Assembly (NCBI GenBank): GCA_045602655.1 | Contig: JAZSBY010000113.1 | Location: 1 to 20,767, forward strand | Direction of reading: 5' to 3' | Origin: Fimenecus sp045602655 | GTDB taxonomy: Bacteria > Bacillota > Clostridia > Oscillospirales > Acutalibacteraceae | DNA: 20,767 bases | In this document: positions 1 to 6,994 of the stretch, in pieces | Numbering within the stretch: position 1 is the first letter of the stretch | Layout: each line of letters starts with the position of its first letter | Made by a program: the position numbers and the translations under genes | Notes under the pieces: generated by a model | Told to the model about the DNA's origin: nothing | Seen by the model: only the letters and a program-made list of their open reading frames with translations | Database searches by the model: none

Positions 1-216
1 AAACTTATCAATAACCTGTTTTTTGAATTCTTCTTTAAGCGGGAAAATATAAAAAGGCATACCAAGCTTGTCGGCAACTGCTTTTGCATCACTGCAATCC
101 CCTTCGGAATAGAGTTGCATTGTAGCACCGACACAGGTATAGCCTTCATTTTTCATAAGTAAAGCAGCGACGGAGCTATCAACTCCGCCACTCATAGCAA
201 TAACTGCTTTTTTCAT
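1..216 (-). CDS. mnmA: tRNA-specific 2-thiouridylase MnmA, N-terminal part (cut by window edge)
   Basis: The 72 visible residues are the N-terminus of MnmA (TrmU), the cytosolic enzyme that uses ATP and persulfide sulfur to make 2-thiouridine at position 34 of the Lys, Glu and Gln tRNAs. The PP-loop motif MSGGVDSSVAA sits at about residues 8-18, followed by GYTCVGATMQLY and then a GDCSDAKAVADKLGMPF stretch, the usual order for the family (about 350-360 residues). The ATG is 4 bases after the nadA stop, with only a weak GGGTGA ribosome site inside the end of nadA, so translation is probably coupled. MnmA needs a cysteine desulfurase as sulfur donor, and one is encoded two genes upstream in the same operon. 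The C-terminal half, with the catalytic cysteines, lies outside the window. Confidence 0.93.
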   Translation of the reverse strand, partial: MKKAVIAMSGGVDSSVAALLMKNEGYTCVGATMQLYSEGDCSDAKAVADKLGMPFYIFPLKEEFKKQVIDKF

Positions 217-220
217 ATTT

Positions 221-1135
221 TCACCCAAGTTCAAGCATTTTATCAATGCATTTTTTGGCTTTTTTAATTGTTTCTACATCCAATGTAATTTCTTCGCCAC
301 CCTTACCCTGAATTGTGTTATAAAGGTCAACAAGAGTTGTGGCTTTCATATCGGGACAAATAAGCTTTGGTGAAAGTGCAAAGAAATTCTTATCGGGACA
401 TTCATACTGCAAAGACTCTGCGATACTGATTTCAGTACCGATAATAAAATTTTTATATTCACTCTCTTTAGCGAATTTCATAATACCTGTTGTTGAGCCA
501 ACATAATCTGCCTCTGCCACAACCTCAGGTTTACATTCAGGATGAACAAGCAAAAGTGATTCGGGATAATACTCTCTTGCTTTTTTTACATCATCTGCAG
601 TAATCTGACCGTGAATTGGGCAACCGCCATTCACAAACTTAAATGTTTTTTCAGGAACTTGCTTTGCTACAAAATCGCCGAGATTACAGTCGGGGATAAA
701 GAGAATTTTATCGTTATCTATTTTCTTTACTATTTGTACTGCCGATGCAGAAGTTACACACACATCACATACGGTTTTAAGTGCTGCAGTTGTGTTTATA
801 TAGGCAACCACGGTATAGTCGGGATACTCTTTTTTGATTTCATTGATATAAGGGACACTCATCTGCTCTGCCATTGGGCAACCTGCAACAGGACTTGTGA
901 TATATACTGTTTTTTCAGGCGAGAGAATTTTTACGGTTTCTGCCATAAAACGAACTCCGCACATAATTACAGTTTTAGCATCAGTTTTTGAAGCCTCTAC
1001 ACTTAACTGAAAACTGTCTCCTGTGAAGTCGGCAACCTCAATAATCTCACGAGCAACATAACTGTGAGCGAGAATACAGATATCTTTTTCTTTTTTGAGT
1101 TGCAGAATTTTTTCCTGCATTTCTTTTACGGTCAT
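221..1135 (-). CDS. nadA: Quinolinate synthase A
   Basis: NadA condenses iminoaspartate with dihydroxyacetone phosphate to give quinolinate, the precursor of NAD. It is a cytosolic [4Fe-4S] enzyme of about 300 residues; this one has 304. The three cluster cysteines are visible at about C86 (AGCPMAE), C172 (GGCPIHG) and C260 (LICPDMK), with the spacing of the bacterial family. Other family segments are HSYVAREI near residue 24, CGVRFMAE near 59 and GSTTGIMKF near 213. The start has a good AAAGGAGC ribosome site. nadB and nadC are not in the visible window. The position behind nifS and nifU fits the need of this oxygen-sensitive cluster enzyme for Fe-S assembly. The gap to nifU is 68 bases and holds a palindromic repeat that might attenuate readthrough. 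Confidence 0.96.
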   Translation of the reverse strand: MTVKEMQEKILQLKKEKDICILAHSYVAREIIEVADFTGDSFQLSVEASKTDAKTVIMCGVRFMAETVKILSPEKTVYITSPVAGCPMAEQMSVPYINEIKKEYPDYTVVAYINTTAALKTVCDVCVTSASAVQIVKKIDNDKILFIPDCNLGDFVAKQVPEKTFKFVNGGCPIHGQITADDVKKAREYYPESLLLVHPECKPEVVAEADYVGSTTGIMKFAKESEYKNFIIGTEISIAESLQYECPDKNFFALSPKLICPDMKATTLVDLYNTIQGKGGEEITLDVETIKKAKKCIDKMLELG

Positions 1136-1173
1136 TTTAAACGCTCCTTTTAATGCGTTGATAAATGAAACAA

Positions 1174-1200
1174 CGGGCAGGCACAGAAACCTGCCCCTAC
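1174..1200. repeat. Palindromic intergenic element between nifU and nadA
   Basis: A 7-bp perfect GC-rich stem (GGGCAGG at 1175-1181, CCTGCCC at 1190-1196) closes an 8-base loop in an otherwise AT-rich gap. The flanks are asymmetric, ACGGGC on the left and GCCCCTACA on the right. From memory, elements of the form ACGGGC...GCCCCTACA are dispersed in intergenic regions of many gut Clostridia; this is recollection, not a search. On the nadA-coding strand the hairpin is followed by GTTGTTTCATTT, a poor T-tract, so strong termination is unlikely, but it could modulate or process the operon transcript. Only one copy is visible here. Confidence 0.6.
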
Positions 1201-1203
1201 ATT

Positions 1204-1620
1204 TTAATGATGATGGTCTTCGAATTCAAATTCCTTTGGGTCGTAGTCAATACCGTTCTTGTCGTAATAGTCCTTTACCGCTGCTTTGATTGCCTGTTCT
1301 GCAAGAACTGAACAGTGAATTTTAACTGCAGGAAGTCCGTCAAGAGCTTCAACAACTGCTTTATTTGTAAGTTTGAGTGCTTCACTCAAAGGCTGACCCT
1401 TAATCATATCAGTTGCAATTGAACTTGTTGCGATTGCAGATGCACAACCATAAGTATTGAATTTAACATCCGTGATGATACCGTCGTTAATTTTGAGATA
1501 CATTTTCATAATATCTCCACATTTTGCATTACCAACCTCACCGATACCATCGGCATCTTCCAACTTACCAACATTATGTGGATTCACAAAATGTTCCATT
1601 ACTTTTTCTGAATATTCCAT
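1204..1620 (-). CDS. nifU: NifU/IscU-type Fe-S cluster scaffold protein
   Basis: This 138-residue protein is a single-domain IscU-like scaffold, on which [2Fe-2S] and [4Fe-4S] clusters are built from desulfurase-derived sulfur before transfer to client enzymes. The three ligand cysteines are visible at C34 (AKCGD, with the conserved Asp D36), C59 (YGCASAIATSS) and C103 (KIHCSVLAEQA). The N-terminal MEYSEKVMEHFVNPHNVG is typical of the clostridial NifU family. There is no C-terminal Nfu domain. The tail is acidic and ends in three histidines, a frequent feature of these proteins that might bind metal. The start codon overlaps the desulfurase stop in a TAATG arrangement, so the two are translationally coupled partners. 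IscU and NifU names are both used for this family. Confidence 0.95.
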   Translation of the reverse strand: MEYSEKVMEHFVNPHNVGKLEDADGIGEVGNAKCGDIMKMYLKINDGIITDVKFNTYGCASAIATSSIATDMIKGQPLSEALKLTNKAVVEALDGLPAVKIHCSVLAEQAIKAAVKDYYDKNGIDYDPKEFEFEDHHH

Positions 1621-2798
1621 TAGTTGTTACCTTCTTTCATTATTTTTTCCCACAATGGTGACATATCACGAAGTCTGTTAATAATTGGTGGTAACTGTTC
1701 GATGATATATTCCATTTCTTCAGGTGTATTATCTTCACAAAGGCTCAAACGAAGTGAACCGTGTGCAATTTCGTGTGGTAAGCCGATTGAGAGAAGAACA
1801 TGGCTTGGGTCAAGTGAGCCTGATGTACAAGCTGAACCTGATGAAGCACTAATTCCCATTAAATCGAGATACAGAAGAAGTGATTCACCCTCAACACCTT
1901 CAAAGCAAGCACTTACATTACCGGGTAATCTATGCTCACGGTCACCGTTTATTCGGCTACGCTCAATTTTGAGAATTCCCTCAATGAGTTGTTCTCTCAT
2001 CTCGACGAGTTTCTTTGTATTTTCTTCCATATTGTCACAGGCATCTTTAAGTGCTGCCGCCATACCTACGATAGAAGGAACATTTTCTGTACCAGCACGG
2101 CGATTTTTCTCCTGTGCACCACCCTCAATAAGGTTAGGAAGTCTTATACCCTTTTTGCAGTAAAGACCACCAACGCCCTTTGGTCCGTGGAATTTATGAC
2201 CTGAGAAAGACATCATATCAATATTGTCTGCCACAACATCAACAGGGATATGACCCACTGCCTGAACAGCATCTGTATGGAATAAAACACCTTTTTCTCG
2301 ACAAACTGCACCGATTTCACGAATTGGCTGGACTGTGCCGATTTCGTTGTTTGCGAACATAATTGTCACAAGTGCAGTATCTTCTTTGATTGCATTCTTT
2401 ACATCTTCGACTCTGACAAGACCGTTTTCATAAACATCAAGCAAAGTGATTTCAAAGCCCTCTTTTTCGAGAACATTCAAAGTATGGAGAACTGCATGGT
2501 GTTCAAACTTTGAACTGATGATATGCTTCTTACCTTTTTTAGCCATTAAGTGAGCTGCACCCTTGATTGCCCAGTTATCGCTTTCACTACCACCTGATGA
2601 AAAATAAACATCATTGGGGTCAGCATTGATACACCCAGCAATCAAATTACGAGCATCTCTTACTGCGTGGAAAGCATCTTGTCCAACTGAGTGCAAACTT
2701 GATGGATTTCCATATATCTCCTCAAAGCACGGCATCATTGCGTTAAGTGCCGTTTTTGATATTCTTGTTGTTGCAGCGTTATCTGCATAAACTTTCAT
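1620..2798 (-). CDS. nifS: Cysteine desulfurase, NifS/IscS type
   Basis: A PLP-dependent, homodimeric cytosolic enzyme that converts cysteine to alanine and a protein-bound persulfide, feeding Fe-S assembly and tRNA thiolation. With the start at 2798 it has 392 residues, normal for group I desulfurases. Visible features are the N-terminal VYADNAATT, SSGGSESDN near 67-74, the Schiff-base lysine in SGHKFHGPKG (K202) and the persulfide cysteine in the mobile loop SSGSACTSGSLDPSH (C324). An upstream in-frame ATG at 2834 would add 12 residues absent from relatives; the internal ATG is preferred because AAGAGATG lies just before it and homology begins there. Its own promoter-like sequence lies upstream, so it may be expressed apart from metH. 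Both NifU and MnmA downstream are plausible sulfur acceptors. Confidence 0.95.
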   Translation of the reverse strand: MKVYADNAATTRISKTALNAMMPCFEEIYGNPSSLHSVGQDAFHAVRDARNLIAGCINADPNDVYFSSGGSESDNWAIKGAAHLMAKKGKKHIISSKFEHHAVLHTLNVLEKEGFEITLLDVYENGLVRVEDVKNAIKEDTALVTIMFANNEIGTVQPIREIGAVCREKGVLFHTDAVQAVGHIPVDVVADNIDMMSFSGHKFHGPKGVGGLYCKKGIRLPNLIEGGAQEKNRRAGTENVPSIVGMAAALKDACDNMEENTKKLVEMREQLIEGILKIERSRINGDREHRLPGNVSACFEGVEGESLLLYLDLMGISASSGSACTSGSLDPSHVLLSIGLPHEIAHGSLRLSLCEDNTPEEMEYIIEQLPPIINRLRDMSPLWEKIMKEGNN

Positions 2799-2859
2799 AT
2801 ATACATCTCTTTTCATAAGAAAATTATAATTCATAGTGAATTACTGTGAATTCATTTAT

Positions 2860-2889
2860 ATGATACTACATACTGTAATATTTTGTCAA
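2860..2889 (-). promoter_or_regulatory. Predicted sigma-A promoter before nifS
   Basis: Read on the minus strand, TTGACA (2884-2889) is followed after 18 bases by TATCAT (2860-2865), about 60 bases upstream of the nifS start. A short palindrome, TACA-N3-TGTA (2867-2877), occupies the spacer, and two GTGAATT repeats one helical turn apart (plus-strand 2836-2842 and 2846-2852) sit near the predicted start of transcription. Both could be operator elements. This suggests nifS-nifU-nadA-mnmA can be transcribed separately from the Rrf2-metH pair. Confidence 0.6.
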
Positions 2890-2911
2890 TTATAACAATG
2901 TACAAATAGCA

Positions 2912-5266
2912 CTAATCAGTGAAGAATTTTTCGGCAATTCTTACAGTTGTCATGGCATCTTTACCATAATAATCTGCACCTATCATTTCTGAATATTCAG
3001 GTGTTAAAACTGCACCACCTACAATCACAACTGTTTCCTTGCACTTTTCACGGATTAACTTGATTGTTTTTTCCATTGACGGCACTGTTGTTGTCATAAG
3101 AGCAGAAAGTCCGACAAATTTAACATTCTCCGAAAGTACTGTTTCCACAATTGTTTCAGGTTTAACATCCTTGCCAAGGTCGATAACATCAAAGCTATAA
3201 TTTTCAAGAAGGACTTTTACAATGTTTTTACCGATGTCGTGAATATCACCCTCTACTGTTGCTATTATTATCTTACCCTTTTTCTCGCCTTGTAAGCCAT
3301 TTTTCTCCATCTCTTTTTTGAGAACATCAAAACTTACACCCGCTGTTTCGGCACTCATTAAAAGTCCCGGAAGAAAGACCTTATTGTTTTCAAATTCCTC
3401 ACCCACCTCGTCAAGGGCAGGAATAATGATTTTATCAATAATCTCAAGTGGTGATTTTGTAAGGAGTTCTTTTTCAGTTTCTTGTTTTGCTTTTTCTTTA
3501 AGACCTTTTATAATGGCAGTTTTGAGGTCAACAACATCGGCTTTGACTTCCGACTTAACATCCGTTGCATTTGAGATATAGTCCTCAAAGTTTTCATCAA
3601 GACCATTTAGGGCATTGTAGGAATAATAAGTGTTCATCATCATTTCGCTTTTGGGGTTTATGATGCCTGAACTAAGACCTTTTTGCAAAGCAAGTGAAAA
3701 GAAGGTTGAGTTAATAAGCTCACGATTAGGAAGTCCGAAAGACACATTAGAAACACCCAAAATCGTCTTGACACCCAATTCGTTTGTAAGTTTTTCAACA
3801 CATTGGAGTGTGATTTTTGCACTATCCTTGTTTGTACTGATTGTCATACAAAGGGGGTCAAAAACAAGGTCTTTCTTCTCTATTCCAAATTCTTTTGCCC
3901 TATTTATAATCTTTTCTGCGATGGCAATTCTGCCACCTACTGTTTCAGGAATTCCGTTTTCATCAAGAGTAAGGCACACCACAACACCACCATATTTTTT
4001 TACAAGCGGGAAGACTGAATTCATTGACTCCTCTTTACCATTAACGGAGTTCACCATAGCCTTACCATTATAAAAACGGAGTGCTTTTTCCATTACATTA
4101 GGGTCGGATGTATCAATCTGCAATGGAGTATTGAGAATACTTTGTAACCCCGTAACGGCATTTGTCATCATTTCACATTCATCAATTTCGGGAAGCCCCA
4201 CATTCACATCAAGGATATCTGCACCTAAATCGACCTGACTTACACCCTCATGGAAGATATATTCCATATCATTATTACGGAGTGCCTCTTTTAGGAATTT
4301 TTTGCCTGTTGGATTTATTCTTTCACCAACGATAATTGGCTTATCACGGAAAAAAACTGACTTTGAGTAAGATGAAACTGCTGTATAGTTTTTCTTTGAT
4401 ATTTCCTTGATTTCTCCACCCTTGCAGAGGTCAATCATAGCCTTTATGTGCATTGGATTTGTGCCACAGCAACCGCCCAAGGCACATGCACCATTCTCTA
4501 AAATTCTAAGTTGCTTTTCTGCAAATTCGTGAGGTGTTACATTATAAACTGTTTCACCATTTACAGATAAGGGAAGACCTGCATTGGGTTGAATGAAGAT
4601 TGGTGTGCTTGAGTATTCTGTCATTTCCTTTAACAAATCAAGCATCTGGTCGGGACCAAGTCCACAGTTAAGACCTATTCCGTCAACTCCAAGACCTTCA
4701 AGTGTTACAATGGCAGTTTTTACATCTGCCCCTGTTAAAAGTGTACCTTTTTTGTCAAAAATCATTGAAACGAATATTGGAAGAACGGTATTTTCCTTAG
4801 CCGCCAAAACCGCTGCTTTAATCTCGTACAAATCGCCCATTGTTTCAATAAGTACAAGGTCAGCACCTGCTTTTTCACCCGCTATAACTTGCTCTTTAAA
4901 AAGGTTATAGGCATCTTCAAAGGGTAAATCCCCGCAAGGCTGTAACAGTTTTCCCAGAGGTCCAACATCAAGGGCTGCATAGGCCTTTCTTCCACTTTCA
5001 CCAATGGCATCTTTAACGACATTCACAGCTTTTGTGATAATTTCTTCCACATTCTGAAATTTAAGCGAATTTGCACCGAAAGTGTTAGTTGTGATTATGT
5101 CGCAACCTGCATCCAAGTATGATTTATGAACTTTTCTCACTATTTCGGGTGAATGGATGTTGAGTAGTTCCGGCAGCTCACCTTTTTTGAGTCCGTTTTT
5201 CTGAAGTTCCGTCCCCATTCCACCGTCAAAGAAAAGTAATTCTTTACCGAATCTGTTTAACAACAT
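2912..5266 (-). CDS. metH: Cobalamin-dependent methionine synthase, short form without reactivation domain
   Basis: MetH transfers a methyl group from methyltetrahydrofolate through cob(I)alamin to homocysteine, giving methionine. Domain order over 784 residues: homocysteine-binding barrel (about 1-285, zinc cysteines in GLNCGLG and GGCCGTNPMH), pterin-binding barrel (about 310-570, with GERINPTGKKF, DILDVNVGLPEID and QIDTSDP), cobalamin cap (about 590-680) and B12-binding Rossmann domain with the lower-ligand motif DIHDIGKNIV. The C-terminal AdoMet-binding reactivation domain of the roughly 1,200-residue enzymes is absent, as in many Firmicutes, where a separate protein is presumed to reactivate oxidised cobalamin. 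The chosen ATG has GGGG at 8 bases spacing and overlaps the Rrf2 gene by 10 bases; a TTG two codons upstream is too close to that site. Placement between an Rrf2 regulator and nifS is notable. Confidence 0.94.
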   Translation of the reverse strand: MLLNRFGKELLFFDGGMGTELQKNGLKKGELPELLNIHSPEIVRKVHKSYLDAGCDIITTNTFGANSLKFQNVEEIITKAVNVVKDAIGESGRKAYAALDVGPLGKLLQPCGDLPFEDAYNLFKEQVIAGEKAGADLVLIETMGDLYEIKAAVLAAKENTVLPIFVSMIFDKKGTLLTGADVKTAIVTLEGLGVDGIGLNCGLGPDQMLDLLKEMTEYSSTPIFIQPNAGLPLSVNGETVYNVTPHEFAEKQLRILENGACALGGCCGTNPMHIKAMIDLCKGGEIKEISKKNYTAVSSYSKSVFFRDKPIIVGERINPTGKKFLKEALRNNDMEYIFHEGVSQVDLGADILDVNVGLPEIDECEMMTNAVTGLQSILNTPLQIDTSDPNVMEKALRFYNGKAMVNSVNGKEESMNSVFPLVKKYGGVVVCLTLDENGIPETVGGRIAIAEKIINRAKEFGIEKKDLVFDPLCMTISTNKDSAKITLQCVEKLTNELGVKTILGVSNVSFGLPNRELINSTFFSLALQKGLSSGIINPKSEMMMNTYYSYNALNGLDENFEDYISNATDVKSEVKADVVDLKTAIIKGLKEKAKQETEKELLTKSPLEIIDKIIIPALDEVGEEFENNKVFLPGLLMSAETAGVSFDVLKKEMEKNGLQGEKKGKIIIATVEGDIHDIGKNIVKVLLENYSFDVIDLGKDVKPETIVETVLSENVKFVGLSALMTTTVPSMEKTIKLIREKCKETVVIVGGAVLTPEYSEMIGADYYGKDAMTTVRIAEKFFTD

Positions 5267-5691
5267 CCGCAATTCCCCTTTTCTTTTTGTTTATCTACCA
5301 AGTATTGGAGAGTTATAGAGTCAACAACCTCGTTAACTGCATTGAGGACACATTGCCATATTTCAAGAGTTACACAGTCCATACAATTCTCACAGGTGTT
5401 TTCGTCAGTTGCAAGACAAGCAACGGGAGCAAGGCTGCCCTCTGTTACACGAAGAATTTCACCTACTGTATATTCAATTGGCTCTCGAGTAAGTCGATAA
5501 CCACCCTGAGCACCACGGATACTCTCGACAAGGTTTTCTTTTGCTAAAAGTTTAATAATCTGTTCAAGGTACTTTTCGCTGATACCTTGTCTTTGGGACA
5601 CAGTTTTTATTGAAATATATCCGTCATCCTTATGAATTGCCAAGTCAGTCATAAGACGGAGTGCATATCTGCCTTTTGTTGAGATTTTCAT
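5257..5691 (-). CDS. Rrf2-family transcriptional regulator, IscR-like
   Basis: This 144-residue protein has the Rrf2 winged helix: MKISTKGRYALRLM at the start, a recognition region around SEKYLEQIIKLLA (39-50) and the wing RGAQGGYRLTR (59-69). The cysteine cluster expected for an Fe-S sensing member is present: C92, then C100, C103 and C106, with C114 nearby. This differs from cysteine-metabolism regulators of the CymR type, which generally lack it. The protein ends CGCC, three further cysteines that might join metal or persulfide sensing. As first gene of the operon, with near-palindromic sequence over and upstream of its promoter, it is probably autoregulatory and controls Fe-S and sulfur genes. 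The start has AGGGTG 8 bases upstream. Assignment to IscR rather than another Rrf2 subgroup rests on cysteines and context, so no symbol is given. Confidence 0.9.
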   Translation of the reverse strand: MKISTKGRYALRLMTDLAIHKDDGYISIKTVSQRQGISEKYLEQIIKLLAKENLVESIRGAQGGYRLTREPIEYTVGEILRVTEGSLAPVACLATDENTCENCMDCVTLEIWQCVLNAVNEVVDSITLQYLVDKQKEKGNCGCC

Positions 5692-5733
5692 TGTATCTAC
5701 ACCCTTTTAGAGTATTGTTTTTGTTACATATAT

Positions 5734-5762
5734 AATATAATACAAAATCAGTAGGAATTCAA
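5734..5762 (-). promoter_or_regulatory. Predicted sigma-A promoter of the Rrf2-metH operon
   Basis: On the minus strand, TTGAAT (5757-5762) and TATATT (5734-5739) are separated by 17 bases. The start of transcription would fall about 35 bases before the Rrf2 ATG. The -35 box lies inside one copy of a repeated AATTCCYACT element described in the next entry. Confidence 0.65.
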
Positions 5763-5794
5763 GAGTTAATTCATATAATTTTAGTGGGAATTAA
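5746..5794. promoter_or_regulatory. Candidate Rrf2 operator: repeated AATTCCYACT half-sites
   Basis: Read on the minus strand, two copies of AATTCCYACTRA occur about 30 bases apart. One (5748-5759 region) overlaps the -35 box. The other (5783-5792 region) forms part of a 29-bp near-palindrome at 5766-5794 with perfect outer arms TTAATTC and GAATTAA. Rrf2 dimers recognise imperfect palindromes of about 25-29 bp, and genes of this family are commonly autoregulated, so these are good operator candidates. Binding by the adjacent regulator is inferred from position and symmetry only. Confidence 0.45.
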
Positions 5795-5821
5795 AAATGT
5801 CTTCAAAATAGATTATAACAG

Positions 5822-5851
5822 AAAAAATGCCCACCAGAATTGGTGAGCATT
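5822..5851 (-). terminator. Intrinsic terminator of rplM-rpsI
   Basis: On the minus strand an 11-bp stem (AATGCTCACCA pairing with TGGTGGGCATT, one G-T wobble) with loop ATTC is followed by a T6 tract. It lies 17 bases after the rpsI stop and separates the ribosomal operon from the Rrf2 promoter downstream. Confidence 0.88.
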
Positions 5852-5868
5852 GGTAATCAATAAAACAA

Positions 5869-6267
5869 TTATCTCTTTGAGAACTGAGGTGCACGACGAG
5901 CGCCTTTGAGACCGTATTTCTTTCTTTCCTTCATTCTTGGGTCTCTTGTTAAGAAACCTGCTTTTTTAAGCTCTGGACGAAGATTTTCGTCATACTGAAG
6001 AAGAGCACGTGAAAGACCATGACGGATAGCACCAGCCTGACCTGTTACACCGCCACCGCCAACGCGGCAAACGATATCAAACTTGTCCATTGTGCCTGTA
6101 AGAGCGAGAGGGTGACGAACGATGAGCTTGGGTGTTTCAAGACCGAAATAATCGTCAATATCTCTGTCGTTAACTGTGATTTTGCCTGTACCTGCATAAA
6201 CACGTACACGAGCTACTGATTTCTTTCTTCTACCTGTACCGTAGAAATAAGGATTTGTTTCGTACAT
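5869..6267 (-). CDS. rpsI: 30S ribosomal protein S9
   Basis: S9 is a small-subunit head protein whose basic C-terminal tail reaches the P-site tRNA. The 132 residues match the bacterial family in length and order: YGTGRRKKSVARVRV near the start, GGGVTGQAGAIRHG at 71-84, and the C-terminal tail KERKKYGLKGARRAPQFSKR with its invariant end. It follows rplM by 18 bases with a strong AAGGGAGG ribosome site, the universal bacterial arrangement, and ends shortly before a clear terminator. Confidence 0.98.
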   Translation of the reverse strand: MYETNPYFYGTGRRKKSVARVRVYAGTGKITVNDRDIDDYFGLETPKLIVRHPLALTGTMDKFDIVCRVGGGGVTGQAGAIRHGLSRALLQYDENLRPELKKAGFLTRDPRMKERKKYGLKGARRAPQFSKR

Positions 6268-6285
6268 TTAATTTGCCTCCCTTTC

Positions 6286-6714
6286 TTAGAATTCTCTTGT
6301 TTCAGGTTTCTGAGCAGCATGCTTGTGCTCTGCACCGCGGTATACACGAAGACGAGTAAGAGCCTCACGGCCGATTACTGTGTCAGGAATCATACCCTTA
6401 ACAGCCTTTGTTACTGCGAACTCCGGCTTTGTTTTCATAAGAGTCTTATACTTAACTTCTTTCATGTTACCAACATAACCTGTGTGATGATAGTACATTT
6501 TCTGTTCAAGCTTGTTACCTGTAAGAACAACCTTTTCTGCGTTGATGATGATTACGTGGTCACCACAATCAGCATGAGGAGTGAATGTTGGCTTGTGCTT
6601 ACCTCTGAGAAGAACAGCAGCTTCAGCAGCTACGCTACCAAGTGTTTTGCCTGCTGCGTCAAGCACATACCAGTTACGGGTAATGTCGCCCTTTTTTGGC
6701 ATATAAGTTGACAT
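6286..6714 (-). CDS. rplM: 50S ribosomal protein L13
   Basis: L13 is an early-assembling large-subunit protein. The 142 residues show the family pattern: RNWYVLDAAGKTLGSVAAEAA near 14-34, LLRGKHKPTFTPHADCGDHV at 35-54 and KMYYHHTGYVGNMK at 72-85, ending in HKHAAQKPETREF. It is the first gene of the rplM-rpsI operon. The ribosome site is CGGAGGTAAG before the ATG, and a perfect consensus promoter lies about 40 bases upstream. Confidence 0.98.
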   Translation of the reverse strand: MSTYMPKKGDITRNWYVLDAAGKTLGSVAAEAAVLLRGKHKPTFTPHADCGDHVIIINAEKVVLTGNKLEQKMYYHHTGYVGNMKEVKYKTLMKTKPEFAVTKAVKGMIPDTVIGREALTRLRVYRGAEHKHAAQKPETREF

Positions 6715-6753
6715 AGAACTTACCTCCGAATAATTATTTTAAATTGCTCGATG

Positions 6754-6782
6754 ATTATAACAAAGGGATTTTTATTTGTCAA
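6754..6782 (-). promoter_or_regulatory. Consensus sigma-A promoter of rplM with UP-like A-tracts
   Basis: On the minus strand TTGACA (6777-6782), 17 bases and TATAAT (6754-6759) match the consensus exactly. Directly upstream (plus 6783-6802) are A-tracts of the kind bound by the RNA polymerase alpha C-terminal domain, as expected for a highly expressed ribosomal operon. The rest of the 280-base divergent gap is T-rich on the plus strand, with one small AT hairpin (6805-6822) and nothing else I can assign. Confidence 0.85.
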
Positions 6783-6888
6783 CACATTTTTTTATTTTTT
6801 TAATGAGATAAATATATATCTCTTGTTTTCTCGTTTTTTCTTTATTTTTCATATATTTTTCTTTTTGATTATTTTTAAAAATTATTTG

Positions 6889-6917
6889 TTTACTTTTACA
6901 TAAAATTAAGATAAAAT
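6889..6917 (+). promoter_or_regulatory. Predicted promoter of the ttcA-like gene
   Basis: TTTACT (6889-6894), a 17-base spacer and TAAAAT (6912-6917) lie about 78 bases upstream of the GTG start. The resulting leader holds a small hairpin (ACGAC 6928-6932 pairing with GTCGT 6941-6945) but no recognised riboswitch. Confidence 0.55.
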
Positions 6918-6994
6918 ATTGTAAGAAACGACAATGGGGCGTCGTAAATACCGAACCACATAAAAATATAGTTAAAAGTTGAGGTGTAAAGAAA

